Assembly: GCA_029263555.1 (NCBI GenBank)
Contig: JAJUFW010000151.1
Location: forward strand, 1 to 7,037
Origin: Alphaproteobacteria bacterium
GTDB taxonomy: Bacteria; Pseudomonadota; Alphaproteobacteria; DSM-16000; Inquilinaceae
Direction: 5' to 3'
DNA: 7,037 nucleotides
Part shown: piece after piece, positions 1 through 6,319 of the stretch
Layout: each line of letters begins with the position of its first letter
Numbering within the stretch: position 1 is the first letter of the stretch
Translations under genes and position numbers: made by a program
Notes under the pieces: model-generated
The model's database searches: none
Told to the model about the DNA's origin: nothing
Seen by the model: the letters and a program-made list of their open reading frames with translations, nothing else

Positions 1-1
1 A

Positions 2-868
2 GTGCGCGAGGGTCTGGATGATTCAACGATGGACCGGGTGGCAACGGCCCTGGCCGAACGGGGCGCCGCCGTCGGCCGGTACGAGTGGCTTGCCGCCGGC
101 AAGGCCTGCGACCTGCCCTTCACCGGGGTGGAGGACGACACGGCACGGGCGCTGCTGGAAGACCTTCTGGCAGGGACCCGGATCGACGGCGTCGTCCTGC
201 CGGCGGCGAACCGGCGCAAGCGGCTTCTGATCGCCGACATGGATTCGACGATCGTCATCGGCGAAACCCTGGACGAGATCGCGGCCCTGGCCGGCATCGG
301 CGAGCCCGTGGCCGAGATCACCCACCGCGCCATGAACGGCGAGCTGGACTTCGCAGGCGCGCTGCGCGAGCGGGTAGGCCTGCTGGCCGGGCAGCCGGCG
401 GAGCTGGTCGACCGGGTTCTGTCCGGGCTGGAGCTCATGCCGGGGGCGCGACGCCTGGTCGCCACCATGCGCGCCAACGGCGCCCACACGCTCCTGGTTT
501 CCGGGGGCTTCACGGCCTTCACCGGCAAGGTCCGGGAACTGGTCGGCTTCGATCACGACGAAGGCAACGGCCTGATCGTCGCGGACGGACAGCTCACCGG
601 CAAGGTCGCGGAGCCGATCCTGGGACGGGAGCACAAGCTGCACATGCTGCGTACGGCGGCCGAGGCCCGCGGCCTCACCCCCGACGACACCGCCGCCATC
701 GGCGACGGCGCGAACGACCTGCCGATGATCCAGGCGGCCGGGCTGGGCGTCGCCTATCATGCGAAGCCGACCGTCAGGGCCGCGGCCAGGGCCAGGATCG
801 ACCACGGCGACCTGACCACCCTTCTCTATTACCAGGGCTACCGCGAGGAAGAGATCGTCGGCGAATGA
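2..868 (+). CDS. serB: Phosphoserine phosphatase SerB, 5'-partial
   Basis: HAD-superfamily phosphatase that hydrolyses O-phosphoserine to L-serine in the cytoplasm, the last step of serine synthesis. The visible 288 residues carry the HAD motifs in order. The DMDST box lies at residues 79-83 (nucleophile Asp79, general acid Asp81), with GETLDE just after it in the position of the SerB substrate-specificity segment. Motif II is VSGGF at 166-170, the motif III lysine is probably Lys212, and the metal-binding GDGANDLPMI runs 234-243 (Asp235, Asp239). The first ~65 residues are the poorly conserved N-terminal region of SerB. The frame is open to the left edge. A GTG at base 2 is in frame, but alphaproteobacterial SerB usually starts a little further upstream, so I treat the gene as 5'-partial. 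It ends in TGA at 866-868. The family call is very secure and the true start is not visible. Confidence 0.95.
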   Translation: MREGLDDSTMDRVATALAERGAAVGRYEWLAAGKACDLPFTGVEDDTARALLEDLLAGTRIDGVVLPAANRRKRLLIADMDSTIVIGETLDEIAALAGIGEPVAEITHRAMNGELDFAGALRERVGLLAGQPAELVDRVLSGLELMPGARRLVATMRANGAHTLLVSGGFTAFTGKVRELVGFDHDEGNGLIVADGQLTGKVAEPILGREHKLHMLRTAAEARGLTPDDTAAIGDGANDLPMIQAAGLGVAYHAKPTVRAAARARIDHGDLTTLLYYQGYREEEIVGE

Positions 869-888
869 GCGTCGCCCCCGGCGGGCCC

Positions 889-919
889 TTGCCCGTCCGG
901 CCGCGGCTGCGGTTATAGT
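889..919 (+). promoter_or_regulatory. Candidate sigma-70 promoter for the aldo/keto reductase gene
   Basis: The 86-base gap between serB and the reductase holds TTGCCC (889-894) and TATAGT (914-919), spaced 19 bases apart; reading the -10 as TTATAG (913-918) gives 18. The -10 differs from TATAAT at one position and lies in a local AT-rich island within otherwise very GC-rich DNA. Transcription would start near 926, leaving a leader of about 30 bases. This rests on sequence pattern alone. Read-through from serB is equally possible because no terminator is visible between the two genes. Confidence 0.4.
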
Positions 920-954
920 CCAGTGTCACCCCATTCCGAACGGATGCCGAGACC

Positions 955-1983
955 ATGACCTATCAAGCCGCCGAACAGCGCTACGACCGGATGACCTACA
1001 ACCGGTGCGGCCGCAGCGGATTGCTGCTGCCCGCCGTGTCGCTGGGGCTTTGGCACAATTTCGGCGACGACCGGCCGATCGAGACGCAACGGGCCATGCT
1101 GCGGCGGGCCTTCGATCTCGGCATCACGCATTTCGATCTCGCGAACAACTACGGCCCGCCCTACGGGTCCGCGGAACGCAACTTCGGCCGGCTGCTGGCC
1201 GAGGATTTCCGGCCGTACCGGGACGAGCTGATCATCTCCACCAAGGCCGGCTATGACATGTGGCCCGGCCCCTACGGGCAATGGGGCAGCCGGAAATACC
1301 TCCTCGCCAGCCTGGACCAGAGCCTCCGGCGCATGGGGCTGGACTATGTGGACATCTTCTACAGCCATCGCTTCGACCCGGAGACCCCGCTGGAGGAGAC
1401 CATGGGGGCGCTCGACGCCGCGGTGCGCCAGGGCAAGGCCCTTTACGTCGGCATCTCGTCCTACGGTCCGGAAAAGACCCGGGAGGCCGCCGCGATCCTG
1501 AAGCGTCTCGGCACGCCCTGCCTGATCCACCAGCCCTCCTATTCCATGCTGAACCGCTGGATCGAGAAGGGGCTGCTGGATGTCCTGGAGGAGGAAGGGA
1601 TCGGCTGCATCGCCTTCTCGCCCCTAGCCCAAGGCCTGCTCACGGACAAATATCTTCGCGGCATCCCGGAGACGAGCCGGGCCGCCCAAGGCAAGTCCCT
1701 GCCCGGACGGCACCTTTCCGAGGAGAATCTGGCGCGGATCCGGGCGCTTAACGAGATCGCCGCACGGCGCGGCCAGACCCTGGCGCAGATGGCGCTGAGC
1801 TGGGTGCTGAGGGACCGGCGCGTCACCTCGGTCCTGATCGGCGCGTCGAGCGTCAAGCAGATCGACGACAATGTCGCGGCGCTGAACGCGCCCGCACTTT
1901 CGGCCGAGGAACTGGCCGAGATCGACCGCTACGCGCAGGAAGGCGACATCAATCTCTGGGCACGGTCGAGCGAAGCCGGTTAA
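955..1983 (+). CDS. Aldo/keto reductase, YghZ/Gpr type (L-glyceraldehyde 3-phosphate reductase-like)
   Basis: NADPH-dependent oxidoreductase of the AKR superfamily, 342 residues, closely resembling E. coli YghZ (Gpr), which reduces L-glyceraldehyde 3-phosphate and methylglyoxal and is thought to detoxify reactive aldehydes. Shared stretches include LSLGLWHNF-like residues at 29-36, ITHFDLANNYGPP (57-69), ELIISTKAGYDMWPGPYG (91-108), SRKYLLASLDQSL (112-124) and the cofactor-binding SVLIGAS (292-298). The catalytic tetrad is intact: Asp61, Tyr66, Lys97, His138. The ATG at 955 is preferred over Met13 because residues before Met13 (EQRYDRM) align with the E. coli N-terminus (ERYGQM). The upstream Shine-Dalgarno is weak. 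It follows serB on the same strand after 86 bases and converges on degP. The family is certain. The physiological substrate is inferred, and neither neighbour points to a pathway. Confidence 0.93.
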   Translation: MTYQAAEQRYDRMTYNRCGRSGLLLPAVSLGLWHNFGDDRPIETQRAMLRRAFDLGITHFDLANNYGPPYGSAERNFGRLLAEDFRPYRDELIISTKAGYDMWPGPYGQWGSRKYLLASLDQSLRRMGLDYVDIFYSHRFDPETPLEETMGALDAAVRQGKALYVGISSYGPEKTREAAAILKRLGTPCLIHQPSYSMLNRWIEKGLLDVLEEEGIGCIAFSPLAQGLLTDKYLRGIPETSRAAQGKSLPGRHLSEENLARIRALNEIAARRGQTLAQMALSWVLRDRRVTSVLIGASSVKQIDDNVAALNAPALSAEELAEIDRYAQEGDINLWARSSEAG

Positions 1984-2000
1984 GGACGGCCCCGCCGTCC
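1984..2000. terminator. Hairpin immediately after the aldo/keto reductase stop codon
   Basis: Directly after the TAA (1981-1983) lies a perfect 7-bp stem, GGACGGC (1984-1990) and GCCGTCC (1994-2000), with a CCC loop. No T-run follows, so it does not fit the classical intrinsic terminator. It may stabilise the mRNA 3' end or act together with the second hairpin 24 bases further on. Confidence 0.4.
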
Positions 2001-2024
2001 GACCTCACACTACGGAGAACGCCA

Positions 2025-2047
2025 GGGGACGGGAAATCCCCGTCCCC
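2025..2047. terminator. Hairpin in the convergent aldo/keto reductase-degP junction
   Basis: GGGGACGGG (2025-2033) and CCCGTCCCC (2039-2047) form a perfect 9-bp GC-rich stem with a 5-base loop. It sits 8 bases beyond the degP stop codon and 41 beyond the reductase stop, so it could serve both convergent transcripts. No good U-tract follows on either strand; after the stem the minus strand continues TGGCGTTCTCC. The hairpin is certain as a sequence feature. Termination is inferred from position. Confidence 0.5.
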
Positions 2048-2055
2048 GCATCCGC

Positions 2056-3579
2056 TCAATTGCCGACATTCAGGGCGACGAAGCGGATCCCGGCCTCGCC
2101 GTCCAGGAGCAGCAGCACCGATCGCCGCCCGGCTTCGCGGGCGTTGTCCACGGCCTCCGCGATCTCGCGCGGATGGGTGACCGGCACCTGCCCCACCTCG
2201 ACGATGACCTCGCCTTCCAGAAGGCCCTTCTCGGCCGCGGGGCTGCCCGGTTCGACCCGAGTGATGACGACGCCTTCGAGGCTCGGGTCGATGCGGTATC
2301 TCTGCCGCAGCTCGTCCGTGATCTCGGCGAGCGTGATGCCGAGCGCGCTCAGCGTCTGCTCGGGCGCAGCCGAACCGCCGCCCTCCTCTTCGGACAGCAG
2401 GCCCTCGTTCTCGGCCTCCTCCAGCTCTCCCAGCTCCACCTCCACGGTCCGGCGCTCGCCCTGCCGGATGATCTCAACCTTCACCCTGCGCTCGACCTCC
2501 GTCTCGGCGACGAGGCGCGGCAGGCGACGCATGTCCTCGACCTCCCGATCGTCGAACCCGACGATCACGTCGCCGGCCCGAATGCCCGCCGCCTCGGCCG
2601 GGCCGCCCGGGGTGACGCTTGCTACCAGGGCGCCATATGCCCGATCGAGCCCCAGGCTTTCCGCGATCTCGTCGGTGACCGTCTGGATACGGACGCCGAG
2701 CCAGCCCCGGCGCGTCCGGCCGTACTCGATCAACTGGCTGGCGACCGGCCGGACGATCGAGGACGGGATCGCGAATCCGATGCCGACCGAACCGCCGGTG
2801 GGCGAAAAAATGGCCGTGTTCATGCCGATCACTTCGCCCGCCAGATTGAACATGGGGCCGCCGGAATTGCCCCGGTTGATCGAGGCGTCGGTCTGCAGGA
2901 AGTCGTCGTAGGGCCCCTGGTTGATGTCGCGGGCGCGGGCGGAGATGATGCCGGCCGTGACCGAGCCCCCCAGTCCGAAGGGGTTGCCGATGGCGATGAT
3001 CCAATCGCCCACGCGCATCTTCTCGCTGTCGCCCCACTCCACGAAGGGCAGCGGCTCCTCGCTTTCCACCTTCAGGACCGCGATATCCGTCTTGTCGTCG
3101 ACGCCTACCAGCGTCGCCGTCAGGGAGGTGTCGTCGTACAGGATGACCCGGATCTCGTCGGCGCCTTCGATGACGTGGTTGTTGGTCACGACATAGCCGT
3201 CCGGAGAAATGATGAAACCGGAGCCCAGCGACGTCGCCCGTCGTGGCGGGGCATTGGGCGATCGCTGCTGATTCTCGAAGAAGTCGCGGAAGAACTCCTC
3301 GAACGGAGACCCCGGCGGAAACTGGGGAATGGCCGGCCCGTCGAACTGCCGCCGGTCCACCGTCTGGGTCGTCGAGATGTTGACCACCGCCGGCAGCAGG
3401 CGTTCGGAAAGATCGGCAAAGCTGTCCGGAGCGCCGGCGGGCGCCTGCGCCCGCGCCGTCATCGCCGTGCCCAGAACGGCAGCCAGCACCAGCATCGCAA
3501 GGCCCCATGCCATGAGCCCTGCGCGAGCTCGATTCACGGCAACGGTCCTGGCTCCGGTCCGGGGGATGTTTCGATTCAC
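2056..3579 (-). CDS. degP: Periplasmic serine endoprotease of the DegP/HtrA (Do) family
   Basis: Trypsin-like protease and chaperone of the periplasm that degrades misfolded envelope proteins; 507 residues from the chosen start. An N-terminal signal segment has a hydrophobic core at about 22-40 and a likely cleavage after ALA-like ARA near residue 44. The protease domain shows a complete triad: His135 in VTNNHVIEG, Asp165 in DDKTDIAVLK and Ser239 in NRGNSGGPMFN. PDZ1 spans roughly 292-385 (RGWLGVRI onward) and PDZ2 about 411-507. An acidic linker (383-400, rich in Glu) separates them. The frame stays open to an ATG at 3738, but that adds 53 residues without signal-peptide character. I choose GTG 3579 because AGGGAG (3589-3594) lies 9 bases upstream. 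It is the last gene of the hflK-hflC-DUF2065-degP block and may also have its own promoter. DegQ or MucD naming would be equally defensible. Confidence 0.93.
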   Translation of the reverse strand: MNRNIPRTGARTVAVNRARAGLMAWGLAMLVLAAVLGTAMTARAQAPAGAPDSFADLSERLLPAVVNISTTQTVDRRQFDGPAIPQFPPGSPFEEFFRDFFENQQRSPNAPPRRATSLGSGFIISPDGYVVTNNHVIEGADEIRVILYDDTSLTATLVGVDDKTDIAVLKVESEEPLPFVEWGDSEKMRVGDWIIAIGNPFGLGGSVTAGIISARARDINQGPYDDFLQTDASINRGNSGGPMFNLAGEVIGMNTAIFSPTGGSVGIGFAIPSSIVRPVASQLIEYGRTRRGWLGVRIQTVTDEIAESLGLDRAYGALVASVTPGGPAEAAGIRAGDVIVGFDDREVEDMRRLPRLVAETEVERRVKVEIIRQGERRTVEVELGELEEAENEGLLSEEEGGGSAAPEQTLSALGITLAEITDELRQRYRIDPSLEGVVITRVEPGSPAAEKGLLEGEVIVEVGQVPVTHPREIAEAVDNAREAGRRSVLLLLDGEAGIRFVALNVGN

Positions 3580-3588
3580 TGCCTTCGT

Positions 3589-3594
3589 CTCCCT
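3589..3594 (-). promoter_or_regulatory. Ribosome binding site fixing the degP GTG start
   Basis: On the minus strand AGGGAG is followed by a 9-base spacer and GTG at 3579-3577. No comparable Shine-Dalgarno precedes the in-frame ATG at 3738. The short signal peptide that results from this start also fits an exported protease. Confidence 0.6.
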
Positions 3595-3702
3595 GTCTTC
3601 CCGATGCGTTCGGGAACGACTCCCCGCGACGCCCGTGAGCACGGCCGGTCCGCCCTTCCGCCACACCCGTTCGATCGCAGGTCGCAATTCACCTGGATAA
3701 GG

Positions 3703-3731
3703 AATGTTGGCCCGGGTTTTCGACCGTTCAA
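3703..3731 (-). promoter_or_regulatory. Candidate stress-type promoter upstream of degP
   Basis: The 239-base gap between DUF2065 and degP contains no gene that I can support. On the minus strand it holds TTGAAC (3726-3731) and AACATT (3703-3708) with a 17-base spacer. One base further upstream the -35 reads CTTGAA, which matches the -35 of RpoH (sigma-32) promoters, but the -10 region lacks a clear CCCCAT-type box. A small inverted repeat, CACTG (3736-3740) and CAGTG (3745-3749), lies just upstream of the -35. The leader to the GTG would be about 115 bases. This is a pattern match only. Transcription of degP from the hflK promoter is the alternative. Confidence 0.3.
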
Positions 3732-3818
3732 GCGGCACTGCGGTCAGTGTCCCGGCCTCAGCGTCTCGGCTTCAATCATGGTCCGAACGGGGCGTCCGTG
3801 GAAGCCCCAACGCGGCGC

Positions 3819-4004
3819 TCAGCCCCTCAGCAGCGCCACCAGCAATACGCCGACGACCGCCGCCGCCAGCCCGCCAAGCCTGAGAACCTGAGCCGGCAGC
3901 TCCAGCACCGAGGCGACCATTCGCTTCATGGGCTCGGGGAACGCCGCATAAAGCAATCCTTCGATGACGAGCACCAGGGCACAGGCTGTAAGAAAATCAC
4001 TCAC
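3819..4004 (-). CDS. DUF2065 family small inner-membrane protein (YjeT-like)
   Basis: A 61-residue protein with two predicted membrane helices (about 3-21 and 42-58) joined by a short loop containing FPEPMKRM (22-29). The pattern of an N-terminal helix with Glu15-Gly16, a proline/lysine loop and a second helix is that of DUF2065; E. coli YjeT, encoded directly after hflC, is the best-known member. Its function is unknown. I choose GTG at 4004-4002, preceded by GGAG (4015-4018) with a 10-base spacer; the frame extends upstream to 4133 but that part is arginine- and proline-rich and unlike the family. The gene lies 132 bases after hflC and 239 before degP on the same strand. Inference: it acts with the HflKC-FtsH complex or in envelope quality control. 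Confidence 0.85.
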   Translation of the reverse strand: MSDFLTACALVLVIEGLLYAAFPEPMKRMVASVLELPAQVLRLGGLAAAVVGVLLVALLRG

Positions 4005-4103
4005 GGGAAGATCGCTCCGCAAAGCGGTGGACGGCGGCGCGGGCGTCGCCGGCCGGCAACAGGGGCGGCGGCTCGCGGCACGACCGCGGCGGGCCGAAGG
4101 CAA

Positions 4104-4131
4104 GCCGGGCGGCCTCGAAAGGCCGCCCGGC
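4104..4131 (-). terminator. Strong hairpin between hflC and the DUF2065 gene
   Basis: GCCGGGCGGCC (4104-4114) and GGCCGCCCGGC (4121-4131) are perfect 11-bp arms, extendable by a T-A pair to 12 bp. In the minus-strand RNA the loop is UUCG. The hairpin begins 5 bases after the hflC stop codon. The downstream RNA starts UUGCCUUC, so the U-tract is poor. It could be a full or partial terminator that lowers DUF2065 and degP expression relative to hflKC, or an mRNA-stabilising 3' structure. Confidence 0.6.
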
Positions 4132-4136
4132 ATTCC

Positions 4137-5099
4137 TCAGTTCGCCGATGGCGTCGCTGGGACAGTCGGACGAGACGCCTCCTGTCCCGGCCTTGTGCCC
4201 TGGATCGAGTCCAGGATCGTGGCCGGCAACGGGGAGTCGCCCGGGGCCAGGTCCTGGAAGAAGCGGAAGAACTCGCCCCTTGGAGACAGGACCATGGTGG
4301 TGTCCTCCGGCTGCATCGACTGCCGGTACGCCTGAAGGGTCCGGTAGAAGGCGAAGAACTCCGGATTCGATCCGTAAGCCTCGGCCAGGATCCTGATCGC
4401 CTGGGCGTCGCCCTCGCCTCGCAGAATCTGCGCGTCGCGTTCGGCCTCGGCCAGGATCACCGTCCGTTCGCGATCGGCACGGGCGCGGATCTGCTGGGCC
4501 TGCTCCTGGCCCTGTGCCCGGAATTCGGCCGCTTCCCGCTGCCGTTCGGACCGCATCCGGTCGTAGACCGCCTGCTCGGTCGCCGCCGGCAGGTCGGCCC
4601 GGCCGATGCGGACGTCGACGATGTCGATGCCGAAGCTGAGGGCATCCGCATTAACCTGGCGCGCGATCTCGGCCATGATGTCGCCGCGGCTGCCCGACAG
4701 GACCTCGAGCTGGGTCGTGCTGCCGAGCACGCGGCGCAGCGCGGCGTTGACGCTGCGGGCCAGGCGCTCGCGACCCGTTTCCTCGGTCCGGACCGTCCGG
4801 TAGAAGACCAGCGGGTCGACGATGCGGAACCGGGCGAAGCTGTCGACGTCCAGGCGCCGCTGGTCGGCAAGGATCACCTGCTCGACCGGCGGATCGAGGC
4901 TGAGCACGCGGTCGTCGTACCGGACGATGGTCTCCCACGGCCATTTGAGGGCCAGACCGGGTTCCTGGACGACCCGGACCGGCTCACCGAACCGGATGAC
5001 CAGCGTCTGCTCGGTCTCGTGGACGATGTACATCGACAGCCATGCGACGATGCCGACGACGATCAGGATGGCGCCGAGAACGGCCTGCTTGACGTTCAT
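4137..5099 (-). CDS. hflC: HflC, SPFH-domain subunit of the HflKC complex that modulates FtsH
   Basis: Membrane-anchored stomatin/prohibitin-family protein of 320 residues that assembles with HflK into a large cage around FtsH and restrains or guides its proteolysis. A single N-terminal membrane anchor (about 6-25) is followed by the SPFH domain (about 26-190), which begins ETEQTLVIRFGEP and contains LDPPVEQVILADQRRLDVDSFARFRI (68-93). Next come MRSERQREAAEFRAQGQEQAQQI (182-204) and an Ala/Glu/Arg-rich coiled coil to about 240 that includes GEGDAQAI. The C-terminal tail is rich in Pro and Thr. The start is well defined: AGGGAGGT (5105-5112) lies 5 bases before the ATG, inside the end of hflK, and the ATG overlaps the hflK stop as ATGA. 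Translational coupling with hflK is expected. The length is near the usual for HflC. Confidence 0.96.
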   Translation of the reverse strand: MNVKQAVLGAILIVVGIVAWLSMYIVHETEQTLVIRFGEPVRVVQEPGLALKWPWETIVRYDDRVLSLDPPVEQVILADQRRLDVDSFARFRIVDPLVFYRTVRTEETGRERLARSVNAALRRVLGSTTQLEVLSGSRGDIMAEIARQVNADALSFGIDIVDVRIGRADLPAATEQAVYDRMRSERQREAAEFRAQGQEQAQQIRARADRERTVILAEAERDAQILRGEGDAQAIRILAEAYGSNPEFFAFYRTLQAYRQSMQPEDTTMVLSPRGEFFRFFQDLAPGDSPLPATILDSIQGTRPGQEASRPTVPATPSAN

Positions 5100-6211
5100 T
5101 GCTGACCTCCCTGGCCACGACGGGTCAGCTGGTCGAGCGGCAGATAGGGCACCACACCCTGGCCGCCCTGTTCGGCGTTGCTATCGATGATCACCTTGTT
5201 CACGCCGGACAGCACCTGTTCCATGGTTTCCAGATAGAAGCGCTGGGCCGTGACGGCCGGCGCCTGGTCGTAAGAACTCAGCACCGAAAGGAAGCGCTGC
5301 GCGTCACCCTGGGCCTGGTTGATGACCTGCTCGCGATAGGCGGAGGCTTCCTGTTTCAGGCGCTCGGCATCGCCTCGGGCCCGCGGGATGATGTCGTTGC
5401 GGTACGATTCGGCCTCGTTGCGGAGACGCTCGCGATCCTGCTGGGCGCGAAGCACCTCGTCGAAGGCGTCGACGACCTGCTCCGGCGGCTTCACCGCCTG
5501 AAGCTGCAGCTGAACGATCTCGATTCCGGCGTCGTAGCTGTCGAGCACGGCCTGCGTCAGGTCGCGGGTCCGCTGCTCGATCTCGGCCCGGGCCTCGTTC
5601 AGCGCGGGCTGGATCTCGGTCTGGCCGATCACCTCGCGCATGGCGCTCTCGGCGACGGCCTTCACCGTGTCCTCGGGGTCGCGGATGTTGAACAGATACT
5701 TCCCGGCGTCGGAGATCCGCCAAAGGACCGTGAAGTCCAGGTCGATGATGTTCTCGTCGCCGGTCAGCATCAGGCTTTCCTCCGGCACGTCGCGGGCCGC
5801 ATTACGCCCTTCGATCTGGCCGACGAAGCCGATGTCGATGCGGTTCACGGTGGTGACGCTGGGCTTCAGAACCGTCTCGATCGGGGCCGGGAGATGGTAG
5901 TGCAGCCCCGGATCGGTGATCGCGACAAACTTGCCGAAGCGCAGAACCACGCCCCTTTCGTCCGGCTGCACGCGATAGATGCCGGTCAGCGCCCAGACGA
6001 ACAGGACCAGAAGCACGATCAGGCCGAATCCGCGGCCGCCGCCGAACCCCTTGGGCATGATCCGCTTGAAGCGATCCTGGCTGCGACGGATCATCTCCTC
6101 GAAGTCGGGGGGAGTGGGTCCACCGGAACTCCCCCTACCCCACGGGTTCTGGCCGCCCCCGCCGCCACCCCAGGGGCCTCCGCCCCCGCCACCCTGATTG
6201 CTCCAAGGCAT
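5096..6211 (-). CDS. hflK: HflK, SPFH-domain subunit of the HflKC complex that modulates FtsH
   Basis: Partner of HflC in the membrane cage around the FtsH protease; 371 residues. The N-terminal ~60 residues are rich in glycine with three Pro-Trp pairs (2-3, 13-14, 23-24), typical of HflK. One membrane segment follows (about 61-79, GFGLIVLLVLFVWALTGIY). The SPFH domain starts at VQPDERGVVLRFGKF (81-95) and includes LTGDENIIDLDFTVLWRISD (149-168). The HflK signature VKPPEQVVDAFDEVLRAQQDRE sits at 240-261, and a coiled coil runs to about 305. The frame extends 9 codons upstream, but ATG 6211 is chosen because GGGGAAGAG lies 4 bases before it and homologues begin MPW. It is the first gene of the block, divergent from mrp. 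Expression probably starts at the candidate promoter 6290-6319. Confidence 0.96.
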   Translation of the reverse strand: MPWSNQGGGGGGPWGGGGGGQNPWGRGSSGGPTPPDFEEMIRRSQDRFKRIMPKGFGGGRGFGLIVLLVLFVWALTGIYRVQPDERGVVLRFGKFVAITDPGLHYHLPAPIETVLKPSVTTVNRIDIGFVGQIEGRNAARDVPEESLMLTGDENIIDLDFTVLWRISDAGKYLFNIRDPEDTVKAVAESAMREVIGQTEIQPALNEARAEIEQRTRDLTQAVLDSYDAGIEIVQLQLQAVKPPEQVVDAFDEVLRAQQDRERLRNEAESYRNDIIPRARGDAERLKQEASAYREQVINQAQGDAQRFLSVLSSYDQAPAVTAQRFYLETMEQVLSGVNKVIIDSNAEQGGQGVVPYLPLDQLTRRGQGGQQ

Positions 6212-6224
6212 TGTTCTCTTCCCC

Positions 6225-6241
6225 GTCTTGGCCCCCAAGAC
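6225..6241 (-). promoter_or_regulatory. Small hairpin abutting the hflK Shine-Dalgarno
   Basis: GTCTTGG (6225-6231) and CCAAGAC (6235-6241) form a 7-bp stem with a 3-base loop. In the hflK mRNA it ends directly before GGGGAAGAG, the ribosome binding site. It could hold the site open or hinder ribosome entry. No riboswitch or leader family was recognised. Confidence 0.3.
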
Positions 6242-6289
6242 CTCGGGGGGCGTTGAATCAGTCCGCTCTCTTCAAGAACGCGCAGTGGC

Positions 6290-6319
6290 GTTATACAAAG
6301 GCATCCGGCGGATGGGCAA
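6290..6319 (-). promoter_or_regulatory. Candidate promoter of the hflK-hflC block
   Basis: On the minus strand TTGCCC (6314-6319) and TATAAC (6290-6295) are spaced 18 bases apart. TATAAC differs from the consensus -10 at one position, and TTG is the most conserved part of the -35. Transcription would start near 6283, with a leader of about 70 bases that contains the hairpin at 6225-6241. The -35 lies inside the palindrome at 6309-6330, so a protein bound there would block it. No equally good promoter is visible for mrp on the other strand, though TTATAC (6291-6296) and TATTTA (6332-6337) are weak -10 candidates. Confidence 0.45.

Noticed and set aside
23..805. A 260-codon minus-strand open frame opposite serB
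   Set aside because: It mirrors serB codon structure, shows no domain, and the sense strand encodes all HAD motifs.
3580..3818. A possible extra small gene between DUF2065 and degP
   Set aside because: No frame has a start with a ribosome binding site and a plausible protein. The stretch reads better as leader and promoter DNA.
2173..3891. A 572-codon plus-strand open frame covering degP and part of the upstream gap
   Set aside because: It is rich in Arg, Asp, Gly and His with no motif, and it overlaps a protease with an intact catalytic triad. It is a codon-bias shadow and not a gene.
4005..4136. N-terminal extension of the DUF2065 protein up to ATG 4133
   Set aside because: The extension would be translated through the strong hairpin, is Arg/Pro-rich, and is absent from DUF2065 proteins of about 60 residues.
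3747..5105. A 452-codon plus-strand open frame across DUF2065 and hflC
   Set aside because: It crosses a non-coding gap and two confident genes and has an Arg/Gln/Asp-rich, motif-free translation. This is an antisense artefact.
5099..6256. A 385-codon open frame on the plus strand exactly opposite hflK
   Set aside because: Its translation has no recognisable domain and is low in normal protein character. hflK on the other strand has clear domains and a ribosome binding site. Long antisense open frames are expected in GC-rich DNA because stop codons are AT-rich.
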